Source: an uncultured Flavobacteriales bacterium (GTDB taxonomy: Bacteria > Bacteroidota > Bacteroidia > Flavobacteriales_G > Salibacteraceae). From it: DNA of 64,000 nt. Below the pieces are notes generated by a model. It had not been told where the DNA came from and did no database searches. It saw only the letters and a program-made list of their open reading frames with translations. Shown one piece after another: positions 8,505 to 17,576 of this stretch (position 1 is the stretch's first letter; each line of letters starts with the position of its first letter). The translations under genes were made by a program, and so were the position numbers. Where the stretch lies: assembly GCA_937121175.1 (NCBI GenBank), contig CAKZKD010000003.1:62001-126000 (forward strand), written 5' to 3'.

Positions 8505-8578
8505 GTTAGTCTTAGGTTTGAACGCTATAAAATGTTGGTTTTTACACTGAATTGATATTGGTTGTTAGTTTAGGTTTG
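8505..8578 (+). promoter_or_regulatory. tandem promoter-like direct repeats ahead of the polysaccharide locus
   Basis: GTTAGTCTTAGGTTTG (8505-8520) and GTTAGTTTAGGTTTG (8564-8578) differ by one extra base and lie about 59 nt apart. Each ends in TAGGTTTG, a match to the Bacteroidota -7 box TAnnTTTG. The second is 8 nt before the ATG at 8587 and has a TTG at 8552-8554 (spacing 16). They may be two start sites or a regulator site overlapping promoters. Confidence 0.45.
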
Positions 8579-8586
8579 TATTCATT

Positions 8587-9267
8587 ATGAAGGGTAGTTT
8601 TCAACGCTTTCTTTTTCAGTTTTCTTATCCGCAATTTCAGTTTTCAAATGCGATATCTAAGGAAGTAAATATTAATGATAAGGAATTAAATAACATTATT
8701 GATGCGCCCTGTGGCAATGGCGAGACTTCATATTTAATTGCTAAAAATTGTAATAAGCAGGTCGAAGGTTTTGACCTTGACTCAGATTCAATAATGAATG
8801 CAAAGACTAATTTTGGTCGACCGAATCTGAGTTATGGACAGGCTGATATACATGCATTAGTTTTGAAAAAAGAGAAATTTGAAGTGTTTTGCATGATTAA
8901 TTCTTTGTTTCTTTTGCCAAGGGTTGATGATTTGTTGGAGGTAATAAGAAAAAAACTTGTTGATTCAGGTAGTTTTTATGTCGTTATCCCAAACACCAAG
9001 GGAAATAATTTCATTAGATTTTCCAGTTCCAATCCAAATATAAACTCCCTATTAATCAATGAAAGTGAAATTGAACTCTATTTTAATGATAGAGGTTTTA
9101 AAATAAAGGCTGTGAAGCCTCTGTGCTACAGTAGTTGGTTAAACAGAAAATTCAAATTTAGAATGGGGCCAATTCAAGGAGTCTATTTAATGATTGAAAG
9201 CCATTTTAGGAGAATTTTAAAGATTGGACCGGCAAATTATTTTTTAATTGTTTTGAAAAAGAGGTAA
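8587..9267 (+). CDS. class I SAM-dependent methyltransferase
   Basis: A 226-residue protein. Its SAM-binding motif I reads 'IIDAPCGNGETS' (about residues 38-49), followed by the acidic 'GFDLDSDS' at the end of strand 2 and 'YGQADIHAL' for the adenine-side loop. The C-terminal 'ANYFLIVLKKR' is typical of the final strand. The acceptor is unknown. As the first gene of the polysaccharide locus it may methylate a sugar or a lipid carrier product. It is separated from the next gene by 46 nt, with no terminator visible. Confidence 0.75.
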   Translation: MKGSFQRFLFQFSYPQFQFSNAISKEVNINDKELNNIIDAPCGNGETSYLIAKNCNKQVEGFDLDSDSIMNAKTNFGRPNLSYGQADIHALVLKKEKFEVFCMINSLFLLPRVDDLLEVIRKKLVDSGSFYVVIPNTKGNNFIRFSSSNPNINSLLINESEIELYFNDRGFKIKAVKPLCYSSWLNRKFKFRMGPIQGVYLMIESHFRRILKIGPANYFLIVLKKR

Positions 9268-9313
9268 TTCGTTTGCATTAAATATCAAGAACCGTTAATG
9301 ACTAGGAAAACAG

Positions 9314-10078
9314 ATGTATAAGAGTTTAGAAGGTATTTATTATAGAATAAAAAGGCGATTTGAACTAGGGCTGATGATGAATAGGTTAGGAATTGCCTCA
9401 TCAGATGTTTATCCGCAGTATTTGCTAGATCAACTATTTATCTTGAGATCGGAAATATTGAATATAGAACAGGTTGTGGATGTGGGGGCCAATGAAGGAA
9501 TGTTCTCAAGGTCTATGACAGTTTTGTTTCCTGATTTGGTTTTTTATTGCATTGAGCCAAATAAGAATTTAAATACGGAAATCAGAAAGAATTTAAAGTC
9601 AAATCAGGTTACAGTTGTAAATGAATTGGCTTCAAATAAGGTTATGCCAGTTACTTTTAACATTCATGAGGACTCTCAAATGAGCTCAATACTCGGTGTG
9701 GAGGAGAACAAATTAAAAAAGAATTTCGAATGGGATAATCCTGAAAAGATTGAAAAAGTAGAATTGACCTCTAGTACACTCGATATTTTATGTGAGCAGC
9801 ATCAAGTTGATTTAAGCAAAAAAACATTGCTGAAGATAGACACTCAAGGCAATGAACTTGATGTATTAAAGGGAGCAAGTGGGTGTTTACCTTCTTTTCA
9901 CTACATCATAGTAGAATATATGTTTGATTCCCCTTATGTTGGAGAAACTTCATCAAATGACTTGTTTAAACTGTTGTTTGATAAAGGGTTTATTTTCTCG
10001 GGTCCAACTATGTATGCTAATCGAGTTGACGGGAAAATTGGAGCCATCAACTTCTTGTTTAAAAAGCAACAGGGTTGA
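9314..10078 (+). CDS. FkbM family methyltransferase
   Basis: A 254-residue protein with the FkbM pattern: 'VVDVGANEGMFSRSM' for SAM binding, 'FYCIEPN' after strand 2 and the family-specific 'LLKIDTQGNELDVLKGA'. Family members O-methylate sugars in surface glycans, glycolipids and polyketides. Its stop codon overlaps the TTG start of the next gene, which implies coupled translation. The acceptor sugar cannot be predicted. Confidence 0.88.
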   Translation: MYKSLEGIYYRIKRRFELGLMMNRLGIASSDVYPQYLLDQLFILRSEILNIEQVVDVGANEGMFSRSMTVLFPDLVFYCIEPNKNLNTEIRKNLKSNQVTVVNELASNKVMPVTFNIHEDSQMSSILGVEENKLKKNFEWDNPEKIEKVELTSSTLDILCEQHQVDLSKKTLLKIDTQGNELDVLKGASGCLPSFHYIIVEYMFDSPYVGETSSNDLFKLLFDKGFIFSGPTMYANRVDGKIGAINFLFKKQQG

Positions 10079-11076
10079 AAAAGAATCTTCTAATAACCTT
10101 TGATTATGAACTTTTTTTAGGTTCAAACAGTGGTGAGATTAATAAATGCCTCATTGAACCAACGAATAAAGTAATTGAGCTATTGAGAAGATATAAAATG
10201 ACGGGGATTTTCTTTATCGACTCAACATACTTGACTCAACTAAAAAGTAGAGAAGAGAAGAGGGCCATCGAGGATTATCAAATTGTAAAAAAACAGATTC
10301 TTACATTGGTGAAGGAGGGACATTATTGTTTCCCACATATTCATTCTCATTGGTTGGATTCGAAGTATGACGCTAATCAAAACTTTTGGAGGTTGACCAA
10401 TCTAGATAAGTATAGTTTCCCTGATTTAAACGAAGAGGAAAGGGAAGATGTATTTTCAACTTCTATAGATACATTGAGTCAAATTATTAAGGAACAATAT
10501 CCAGATTACTCTCCTGAAGGTTTTCGGGCAGGCGGTTGGTGCGTACAGCCTTTTAGTTCGTTTAAACCGTATTTTCTAAAGTATGGTGTCAAGTACGATT
10601 TTAGTGTTTTATGTGGACAAGCCTATCAATCAAAGGCCCAACGATTTGACTATACGGATACCCCAGTTGCATTTCCATACCAATTTGAAAATGAAGTAAC
10701 CATCGAAGATCGTAGTGGGCAATTTGTTGAGTTTCCGATATCCACAATTAGTGTTTCTAAAACTCATGAGTTTTTAAATAAAATTGCACTGAAGGTGTTG
10801 TGGAAACTGGGAGATCGATCATATGGAAAGGGTAGAAGTGCAGATGGAGGAGATGCTAAATTGAAACATCCTAATTTAAAAATGATTTCGATTGAACTGA
10901 TGAACAGATTCAATCTTAGTACTTATTTAAAGTTTTCTAAGGCAAATAAGTCCATTCATTTTATCTCGCATCCTAAGATGCTAAGTCAGCACAATATTCG
11001 GACTTTTGATGTCTATTTAAAATCCATGAACAGAAAGTATGAAATAGAAACTGACTTTAAAAAAATGGAACAATGA
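10075..11076 (+). CDS. divergent NodB-type polysaccharide deacetylase-like protein
   Basis: This 333-residue protein begins at TTG 10075, overlapping the preceding stop; no close ATG exists. It has a NodB-like order of motifs: 'LITFDYELF' in place of TFDD, 'FPHIHSHWL' as the His-x-x-x-His metal site, and 'EGFRAGGW' as the Arg-containing third motif. The second Asp of TFDD is replaced by Tyr, then Glu, so the catalytic base may differ. Such enzymes remove N- or O-acetyl groups from glycans. Its exact role is inferred from the motifs and its position immediately before the UDP-GlcNAc 2-epimerase gene (ATGA overlap). Confidence 0.6.
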   Translation: MKKNLLITFDYELFLGSNSGEINKCLIEPTNKVIELLRRYKMTGIFFIDSTYLTQLKSREEKRAIEDYQIVKKQILTLVKEGHYCFPHIHSHWLDSKYDANQNFWRLTNLDKYSFPDLNEEEREDVFSTSIDTLSQIIKEQYPDYSPEGFRAGGWCVQPFSSFKPYFLKYGVKYDFSVLCGQAYQSKAQRFDYTDTPVAFPYQFENEVTIEDRSGQFVEFPISTISVSKTHEFLNKIALKVLWKLGDRSYGKGRSADGGDAKLKHPNLKMISIELMNRFNLSTYLKFSKANKSIHFISHPKMLSQHNIRTFDVYLKSMNRKYEIETDFKKMEQ

Positions 11077-12164
11077 AGAGAATTTTAATTCTTGTAGGTA
11101 CAAGACCCAATTTCATAAAGATTACACAGTTCAAAAAAGTAGCAATGCGCTACCCGGATCTTGAAATAAAATTGGTTCATACTGGACAACATTATGATAA
11201 AAACATGTCAGATGTCTTTTTCGAACAGTTTCAGATTCATCCAGATTTTTTTCTTAATATCGGTGCAGGAAGTCCGAATACCCAATGCGCAAAAATCATG
11301 TTGGGATTGGAATCTTTAATTAATGAGCAATTTTATCCTGACTTATTAATTGTTCCAGGCGATGTGAATTCCACATTAGCCGGTTCCATTACGGCTCAAA
11401 AAATGGGCATTAAATTGGCCCACCTAGAAAGCGGTTTACGTTCAGAAGATCGAGAAATGCCTGAAGAGATTAATAGAATACTAACTGATGAAATTTCTGA
11501 TCATTATTTTATCACTGAATCCAGTGGTACAGAAAACTTGAAGAAAGAAGGCAAAAAGGGAATTCAACATTTTGTTGGGAATACCATGATTGATACCATT
11601 GTGGGCTTCGAAAATGAAATTGAAGACTCTAAAATTCTTGAGACCACAGGGGTTAAACCGGAAGAGTTTACCTTGGTTACTATTCATCGCCCGAGCAACG
11701 TAGACTCTAAAGAAGGGCTCGAAAAACTGTTGAATTTATTTGGTTATTTAAATGATAGCTATCAGATCGTATTTCCTATTCACCCGAGAACTATAAGTAG
11801 TATTAAAAAACATGGCCTATATAATCGTTTCAGTGCAATCAACAGTCTGATTCTCCTAGAACCACTGGCTTATTTTGAATTTCAAAAATTAGTTAAGTAT
11901 TGCAAGTTCATACTTACAGATAGTGGTGGTATTCAAGAGGAGTCGACCTTTCGTCAAGTTCCTTGTTTAACCTTGAGAGAAAATACCGAGCGTCCCATAA
12001 CACTGACTGATGGAAGTAACACCCTAGTTCCATTTGATGTTGGTGAGATTAAAGAATGTATTGAAGCGATTGAAAATGGTACGTACAAAAAGGGGGAAAT
12101 TCCCCAATTTTGGGATGGGAAATCTACTGAAAGAATTCTAGAAATATTAAATGAGTCGCTCTAA
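11073..12164 (+). CDS. wecB: UDP-N-acetylglucosamine 2-epimerase (non-hydrolysing)
   Basis: The 363-residue protein has the standard WecB length and motifs: N-terminal 'VGTRPNFIK', 'HTGQHYDKNMS', 'VPGDVNST', 'HLESGLRSEDREMPEEINR', 'TIHRPSNVD' and 'TDSGGIQEE'. It converts UDP-GlcNAc to UDP-ManNAc in the cytoplasm, supplying ManNAc or ManNAcA residues for surface polysaccharide. The dehydrogenase WecC, which would oxidise the product to UDP-ManNAcA, is not in the window. It is coupled by an ATGA overlap to the deacetylase-like gene and by a 14-nt overlap to the following glycosyltransferase. Confidence 0.93.
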   Translation: MKRILILVGTRPNFIKITQFKKVAMRYPDLEIKLVHTGQHYDKNMSDVFFEQFQIHPDFFLNIGAGSPNTQCAKIMLGLESLINEQFYPDLLIVPGDVNSTLAGSITAQKMGIKLAHLESGLRSEDREMPEEINRILTDEISDHYFITESSGTENLKKEGKKGIQHFVGNTMIDTIVGFENEIEDSKILETTGVKPEEFTLVTIHRPSNVDSKEGLEKLLNLFGYLNDSYQIVFPIHPRTISSIKKHGLYNRFSAINSLILLEPLAYFEFQKLVKYCKFILTDSGGIQEESTFRQVPCLTLRENTERPITLTDGSNTLVPFDVGEIKECIEAIENGTYKKGEIPQFWDGKSTERILEILNESL

Positions 12165-13284
12165 GCCATCAGTATATTTAACCTTTGCGGATCCCCCTAA
12201 CGGTATTTTTAAGACTCAAGTAGTGGATGTCGTTGAGTTGTTAAAAGCGAATACCGATGCTAGAGTCACGCTTATCTCATTTATTTCGTTTCGTGGCTTT
12301 TTTAATTCCAGAAAAACCATAAAATCTTGGTGTAATGACGCTATTGTTTTACCTATGATTCCTCTAATCAAAAACTGGAGATTGAATTCAATTTTTCTAA
12401 GGCTTGCTTTGTCAAGAATTGGTAAAAGTGCGACTCTATTAGGTCGTGGAGTTTTTGCGACAAACCTTTTAATTCAGACTTTTCGAATGAACGATAGAGT
12501 TGTTTACGACGGTAGGGGAGCAATTTGGGCTGAGGCTAAGGAATTTAATGTTTATGGGAGTGCTTTGACTGTTGAGGAGGTTAAGAAATTGGAACAACAG
12601 GCAATTCTTAAAAGCGATTGGCTTATTTCCGTTTCACAAAAATTAGTTGAGTATTGGAGTGAATATTACGATTATCATGGAAGTAACTATTCTGTTATTC
12701 CTTGTTCCTTTAAAAAGAATGGGACGACAGAATCATTGAATGTATTGACTGAATTGGAATGGTCTAAAGAAGACTTAATATTTGTTTATGCTGGGTCAAA
12801 TGATGGCTGGCAAGGGATGAGGCAATTGAAGGCCTTGTTTACACATTTGCTCAATCTTGGAAAAAATACTCGACTTCTATTATTGATGAAAAACGAAGAT
12901 TTATCAAATGAGTTAAGCAAGTCTTTTCCTAATCAGGTCGCTAGAGTTTGGCTAAAACCAGAGCTGGTAAGTTCTTATCTGGCGGTTGGAGATTATGGAA
13001 TCTTAATCCGCCCCGAAAACATTACCAACCAAGTAGCGTCGCCTGTAAAATTTGCCGAATATTTATCTGTCGGGTTAAAAGTACTTATCAGCTCGGGTGT
13101 AGGCGATTATTCGGAGTTCGTACGTAAACATAATGTTGGTCATCAAATCAATAATCTGTCGGATTTAGATGACTTAGAATTTGTCAAAAATGAACAAAAG
13201 GAAGAGATTAAAAATTTAGCTAAGGTGAACTTTTCCAAGGATGGAAACCTTATTCTTGAAAAGTATTTATCTGTTCTAGTTTGA
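12151..13284 (+). CDS. glycosyltransferase, GT-B fold (GT4-like)
   Basis: A 377-residue protein with no signal peptide. The second half carries a GT-B nucleotide-sugar domain: 'LIFVYAGSNDGWQGM' starts it, and the region of 'GILIRPENITNQVASPVKFAEYLSVG' lies where GT4 enzymes have the E-x7-E motif. The donor and acceptor are unknown. It starts inside the end of wecB, so it is co-translated and may use the ManNAc-derived nucleotide sugar; that link is only positional. Confidence 0.72.
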   Translation: MSRSKPSVYLTFADPPNGIFKTQVVDVVELLKANTDARVTLISFISFRGFFNSRKTIKSWCNDAIVLPMIPLIKNWRLNSIFLRLALSRIGKSATLLGRGVFATNLLIQTFRMNDRVVYDGRGAIWAEAKEFNVYGSALTVEEVKKLEQQAILKSDWLISVSQKLVEYWSEYYDYHGSNYSVIPCSFKKNGTTESLNVLTELEWSKEDLIFVYAGSNDGWQGMRQLKALFTHLLNLGKNTRLLLLMKNEDLSNELSKSFPNQVARVWLKPELVSSYLAVGDYGILIRPENITNQVASPVKFAEYLSVGLKVLISSGVGDYSEFVRKHNVGHQINNLSDLDDLEFVKNEQKEEIKNLAKVNFSKDGNLILEKYLSVLV

Positions 13285-13316
13285 TCTAGTGTAAGTGGTA
13301 TTCTTAGTTGTTAAAA

Positions 13317-14441
13317 ATGCGTTTATTATTTGTTACTGATGGAATAACTCCATACGTCATTGGAGGAATGCAACGGCATTCAGAAAACTTGGTTAGGAGT
13401 CTGTTAAAATCTAACGTTCATTTGACTCTAATTCACTGTGTGTACAATGGTAAAAAATTGCCTAGCCAAGAAGACGTTAGATCATTATTTCATGGTACTA
13501 ATGGAAATTTGGAGGTGATTGGGCTTAATTTCCCCACAAATCAGTCCTTTCCCGGTCATTATATCCGAAATTCGAAAGAATATAGTAATTTGTGTTTTAA
13601 CTCCGTTAGAGGTAGGCTTGGAGAGTTTGACTTTATATACACCAAGGGATTTACAACATATTCGTTTCTCAAGAATAGGAACTTTTCTAAAACCCCAGCA
13701 ATAGGTGTGATGCTTCATGGCTTAGAGATGTTTCAACCTTCTGCTGGCTTAAAACAGACATTACAAAAATTGGGTTTAAAAACTATTGCAAGGTACTCTA
13801 TAGTAAACTCTGATATTGTGTTTTCCTATGGAGGAAAAATAACTACATTAATTCAGTCAATTGGAATTCCGGAAGAAAGAATAATTGAGTCTCCAGGTGG
13901 TATTGACGAAAGTTGGTTGCAAACTAAGGCTTTGAATCAAATAGGGGCGAAACCTCGATTTTTATTTGTTGGGCGAAACGAAAAGAGAAAAGGACTAAAG
14001 GAATTGTATGAAGTGCTAGAAGGAATGAACTTAAATTGTGAGTTTCATTTTGTAGGCCCCTTGCCGGAAGTAAGTAATTCAAACTATACATATCATGGAG
14101 AAATAAAGTCAAAAGAAGAGCTAATTCAAGTACTAGATAATTGTGATGTATTGGTTTGTCCAAGTCATTCGGAAGGGATGCCAAATGTGATTATGGAGTC
14201 TATGTCCAGAGGCTTAGCGATAATAGCAACTGACGTTGGTGCAACTTCAATATTAGTAAGTGAAAAAAATGGCTGGCTGATACCACCCTTTAACAAAAGT
14301 GCATTGTCCAAAGCGCTGCTCAGTGCTAGTGAAGCTTCTCTCATGGGGAAGAAGAAAAGATCTATTAATATCATGAAGTCATTTACCTTCGACAACTTAG
14401 CCAAAGAGCTATTGGGTAAAATTGTTAATTCTTCAGTTTGA
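13317..14441 (+). CDS. glycosyltransferase family 4
   Basis: 374 residues from the ATG at 13317; a TTG three codons upstream is possible. The N-terminal 'LLFVTDGITPYVIGGMQRHSENL' region is the acceptor-side Gly-rich loop typical of GT4. The C-terminal half shows 'FLFVGRNEKRKGLKEL' and 'VCPSHSEGMPNVIMESMSRG', the donor-binding E-x7-E region. It should add one sugar from a nucleotide donor to the growing lipid-linked repeat unit at the cytoplasmic face. Confidence 0.86.
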   Translation: MRLLFVTDGITPYVIGGMQRHSENLVRSLLKSNVHLTLIHCVYNGKKLPSQEDVRSLFHGTNGNLEVIGLNFPTNQSFPGHYIRNSKEYSNLCFNSVRGRLGEFDFIYTKGFTTYSFLKNRNFSKTPAIGVMLHGLEMFQPSAGLKQTLQKLGLKTIARYSIVNSDIVFSYGGKITTLIQSIGIPEERIIESPGGIDESWLQTKALNQIGAKPRFLFVGRNEKRKGLKELYEVLEGMNLNCEFHFVGPLPEVSNSNYTYHGEIKSKEELIQVLDNCDVLVCPSHSEGMPNVIMESMSRGLAIIATDVGATSILVSEKNGWLIPPFNKSALSKALLSASEASLMGKKKRSINIMKSFTFDNLAKELLGKIVNSSV

Positions 14442-15145
14442 AGAAAAACAAGTCAAAAACAGGTTTCTACTTTTTCTTTGTAGCACTTTTAGCTTTCTTC
14501 GGCTATCACACTATTATAAGTACATCAGTTTTCTGGAAATTAAAATCGGCTTACGTAAGCTATAAGGCTGAAAGTCGATTTTCAATAAAAAAGAACTTAA
14601 TGAACCTAATTCCCTTGCTAAATGCTAACAGGAGCAAGGTTTTATTAATTGGAGACAGTCGAAGTATAGGAGTTAAGTGCCAAACTGTTTATAATGCATC
14701 GATTAGAGGGCTTCAGATGTTTCATTTGAAGACGTTTCAAACAGACGGATTAAAGAATATCGAGGTATTGATTTTAAGTTTAGGAATAAATGATATTCTT
14801 GCTGGTTATGAAACAGATTACATCTTGGAAAACTACTCAAAATGGGTTAATTCTTCTCTAATCAAAAACGAAAAATGTTCAATATACATATTGCTTCCAT
14901 TAGAAGTAACTAACGTCGATTTGTTCTTACGCTCGAGTGAAAATATTAATAATCAGATTAGGCTCTTCAATACACAAATTACCGATGTGTTTGGCGATAT
15001 AAGCAGAGTTCAAATTGTACAAATCACCAAGCTGAATCGGGATATATTTGCATCGGATGGAATCCACTTTAGTAAGAGAGGAAATGAATTGTACAGTAAT
15101 GCAGTGTGTAATGAAATAATCAAAATACGGATGGATGAATATTAG
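14438..15145 (+). CDS. membrane-anchored SGNH/GDSL hydrolase-like protein
   Basis: 235 residues from TTG 14438 (overlaps the previous stop). One N-terminal membrane segment (about residues 9-30) is followed by a soluble domain with SGNH landmarks: block I 'LIGDSRS' (Ser), block III 'SLGINDI' (Asn) and block V 'SDGIHFSKRG' (Asp-x-x-His). These enzymes hydrolyse or transfer acyl esters. It precedes and overlaps an acyltransferase-3 gene by 11 nt; separate acyltransferase-3 and SGNH proteins commonly cooperate in O-acetylating glycans across the membrane. Periplasmic orientation is inferred. Confidence 0.7.
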   Translation: MKKNKSKTGFYFFFVALLAFFGYHTIISTSVFWKLKSAYVSYKAESRFSIKKNLMNLIPLLNANRSKVLLIGDSRSIGVKCQTVYNASIRGLQMFHLKTFQTDGLKNIEVLILSLGINDILAGYETDYILENYSKWVNSSLIKNEKCSIYILLPLEVTNVDLFLRSSENINNQIRLFNTQITDVFGDISRVQIVQITKLNRDIFASDGIHFSKRGNELYSNAVCNEIIKIRMDEY

Positions 15146-16247
15146 CTATTTTAAGGGAATAAATTCCATGCGTTTTTTTGCTGCTTCTCTTGTAGTTATA
15201 ACTCATATAGAGCTGATTAAGGATAGTCTAGGGCTCAAAAATTATTGGAAGGAACCTGTAATCTTTGAGGCCGGTAGTTTAGGCGTGTATTTCTTTTTTG
15301 TTTTAAGTGGTTTTCTAATTACATACATATTATTGAAGGAAAAACGGACTAAAGGAAAAATATCATTTAAGAATTTCTATTTGAAACGGATTCTCAGAAT
15401 ATGGCCTTTGTACTACTTTGTATTTCTAATAGGTTTTTTGGTATTGCCTTTGATTTCTTGGTTCAATCTTCCTTATTTTACAGAACATTTTAATAATAAC
15501 TACTGGTTCAATTTCAGCTTTTATGCATTGATATTACCAAATGTTCCGTATTCAGTGGTACCTGCTGTTCCTCATATTGGGCAATCGTGGTCAATAGGTG
15601 TCGAAGAGCAATTCTATTTCTTCTGGCCCTTTTTAATTGCATACTTTAGAAAACCCTTTGTAACTATCATTTTGTTCACGTTGCTTTTTGTGCTCTTTAA
15701 AGGAGGGATAGTCTTACTTGGCCCAGAATTAGTTCCAGAATCAATTTTTTCTTTTCTCAAAAAGTTTTTTGCCATGAATAAGTTTGAATTAATGTCTATT
15801 GGTGCCTTAGGGGCTTGGTTGGTTTTCAGTGATTCAAAATTATTAAATGTAATTCATAATAGATTTCTAGCAGTTGCATCTTTAGCAAGTATTCCTTTAC
15901 TAATATTTTACACTCCAACAGTGATTCAAGACGGAATTCATTTAGTGTATGGAATACTTTTTCTTTTTCTCATTTTACACTTTTCATTAGCGAAAAAGCC
16001 ATTGATTGATATAGAGGTTCAGTCGTTATCTTATCTTGGAACCATTTCCTATGGTATCTATATGTATCACCTTATCGTGGTCTTTGCTCTAGTTAAAATT
16101 ATGAGTCAGTTTGGAATGATTGAAAACCTTTTTCATAATTTCTTGCTATATGTGGGTTCCTTTTCTATTAGTATAGCAATTTCAGCCATAAGTTACAGGT
16201 ACATTGAAAAGCCCTTTTTAATGATTAAAGAAAAGAAGATAAGCTAG
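15135..16247 (+). CDS. acyltransferase 3 family (OafA/YrhL-like) O-acyltransferase
   Basis: The 370-residue protein has around ten hydrophobic segments. Family marks are 'FFAASLVVITHIELI' with the membrane His, 'FYLKRILRIWPLYY' (R-x-x-P-L-Y) and 'WSIGVEEQFYFFWPFLI'. Such proteins move acetyl or other acyl groups across the inner membrane onto sugar hydroxyls of O-antigen or exopolysaccharide. It lacks a fused SGNH domain, which is instead provided by the overlapping upstream gene. Confidence 0.9.
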   Translation: MNISYFKGINSMRFFAASLVVITHIELIKDSLGLKNYWKEPVIFEAGSLGVYFFFVLSGFLITYILLKEKRTKGKISFKNFYLKRILRIWPLYYFVFLIGFLVLPLISWFNLPYFTEHFNNNYWFNFSFYALILPNVPYSVVPAVPHIGQSWSIGVEEQFYFFWPFLIAYFRKPFVTIILFTLLFVLFKGGIVLLGPELVPESIFSFLKKFFAMNKFELMSIGALGAWLVFSDSKLLNVIHNRFLAVASLASIPLLIFYTPTVIQDGIHLVYGILFLFLILHFSLAKKPLIDIEVQSLSYLGTISYGIYMYHLIVVFALVKIMSQFGMIENLFHNFLLYVGSFSISIAISAISYRYIEKPFLMIKEKKIS

Positions 16248-16253
16248 GTAATT

Positions 16254-17576
16254 ATGAATCTGGCACACAATGCAATACCTATAAGATCCGGAGTCCCCAA
16301 GTGGATAGACTATGCATTATTGTTGACCTTGTTTATTAACTCAATTACATTATTCGATAACCCGTTCGAGTTTTACATAGGATATTTCGTAATCATAGTA
16401 CTTCTACAAAAATATATTCGAGTTTACCAATTTCCCAGAACTCTCTTTTGGGTCTATATAGTGCTTTTGTTTGCCGGGGTTGTCTCAATACTTACTGGAC
16501 AAAATCAAATCGGCCAGTTCATTAAGATATTTTTAGGGACTTTCATGGCATATTTATTTTACCATTACATTCTAAGAAGATATGAGTTGAATGTCGAGTA
16601 CCTTTTCAACCTTTATCTTAAGGGTGCGTGGATAGCGACAATTATTGGTCTAATCCAGTTTACTAGCTATTTAATTGGGTTTGAATTAGGTTTTGACTAT
16701 TCATACATTTTTAATAAATGGGGTGTTGTTCCAGGTGGTCTCTTTGGATTTAGAGTAAATTCAATTTTTGGAGAACCTACTTATTACGCGACGTTTATGG
16801 TGGGTAGCGCTTTTGTTGCTTTGCATAATATTATTGGTGGAAACTACTATTATGGTAAATTTAAATCCATGATTATTTTGGTAGTATATTTCTTGACTTT
16901 TAGTGGAAATGCAACTACTGGACTATTCGTTTCCTTGCTTCTTTTGCTTTTTAATAAAGGACTGTTTAAGTACAGTGTAGTTGTAATTCCTATTGGTTTT
17001 ATAGCCTTTAGCTACAATTATGAAAATAACTTTGAATTCCGAGATCGATATAATAGTTCAATTGAGGTTTTTCAAACTGGGGATTTTAAAATTGGAAGTA
17101 CCCACGGAAGTAGTATAATCCTATTTAATAATTACCATGTGGCCATTAAGAGCTTTCAAGAAAATCCTTTATTTGGAGGAGGTCTTGGCTCGCATCCTAC
17201 CTCTTTTCAGAAATATTCGCTTACTAAAAATGTTGGAATTTCGGGATTTGACTGGAATTCACAAGATGCGAATTCTATGTTTTTGAGATTGATTTCCGAA
17301 ACGGGCCTATTTGGTATAATCTTTTTTTTATACATTTTGATTAAGTTCTACGTAGTCAAAAGGGAAGGGGATCAGGTTTATTGGGTTATCAATAACGCCA
17401 TACTGGTTATTATATTATTGAACTTTGTCAGACAAGGTCATTATTTTTTACATGGCTTTCCTTTTTACATTTGGTTGTATTATTACACTTACAAAGCAAA
17501 AAAGAATTCAGACTGTTTTTCGGAAGGCGAATTTGACCTTCAAGAAGGTGCAGAGATTCAATTAAATGTTAGATAA
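16254..17576 (+). CDS. O-antigen polymerase/ligase-like membrane protein (Wzy-like)
   Basis: A 440-residue protein with about ten membrane segments and one long polar loop (about residues 255-345). The loop contains 'GGGLGSHPTSFQKY' and is followed by 'SMFLRLISETGLFGIIFFLY', the usual arrangement in Wzy_C/WaaL-family proteins. It would polymerise repeat units or ligate the glycan at the periplasmic face. Polymerases are too divergent for a substrate prediction. It ends overlapping the next gene by 11 nt. Confidence 0.75.
   Translation: MNLAHNAIPIRSGVPKWIDYALLLTLFINSITLFDNPFEFYIGYFVIIVLLQKYIRVYQFPRTLFWVYIVLLFAGVVSILTGQNQIGQFIKIFLGTFMAYLFYHYILRRYELNVEYLFNLYLKGAWIATIIGLIQFTSYLIGFELGFDYSYIFNKWGVVPGGLFGFRVNSIFGEPTYYATFMVGSAFVALHNIIGGNYYYGKFKSMIILVVYFLTFSGNATTGLFVSLLLLLFNKGLFKYSVVVIPIGFIAFSYNYENNFEFRDRYNSSIEVFQTGDFKIGSTHGSSIILFNNYHVAIKSFQENPLFGGGLGSHPTSFQKYSLTKNVGISGFDWNSQDANSMFLRLISETGLFGIIFFLYILIKFYVVKREGDQVYWVINNAILVIILLNFVRQGHYFLHGFPFYIWLYYYTYKAKKNSDCFSEGEFDLQEGAEIQLNVR

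Larger units (their letters stand above)
8300..8586. other. 287-nt divergent intergenic control region
   Basis: This is the largest gap between genes in the window and separates the minus-strand T9SS gene from the polysaccharide locus. It holds a minus-strand promoter (8320-8350), an inverted repeat (8422-8447) and two near-identical copies of GTTAGT(C)TTAGGTTTG, each ending in a TAnnTTTG box. I see no open reading frame or RNA gene. Confidence 0.6.
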
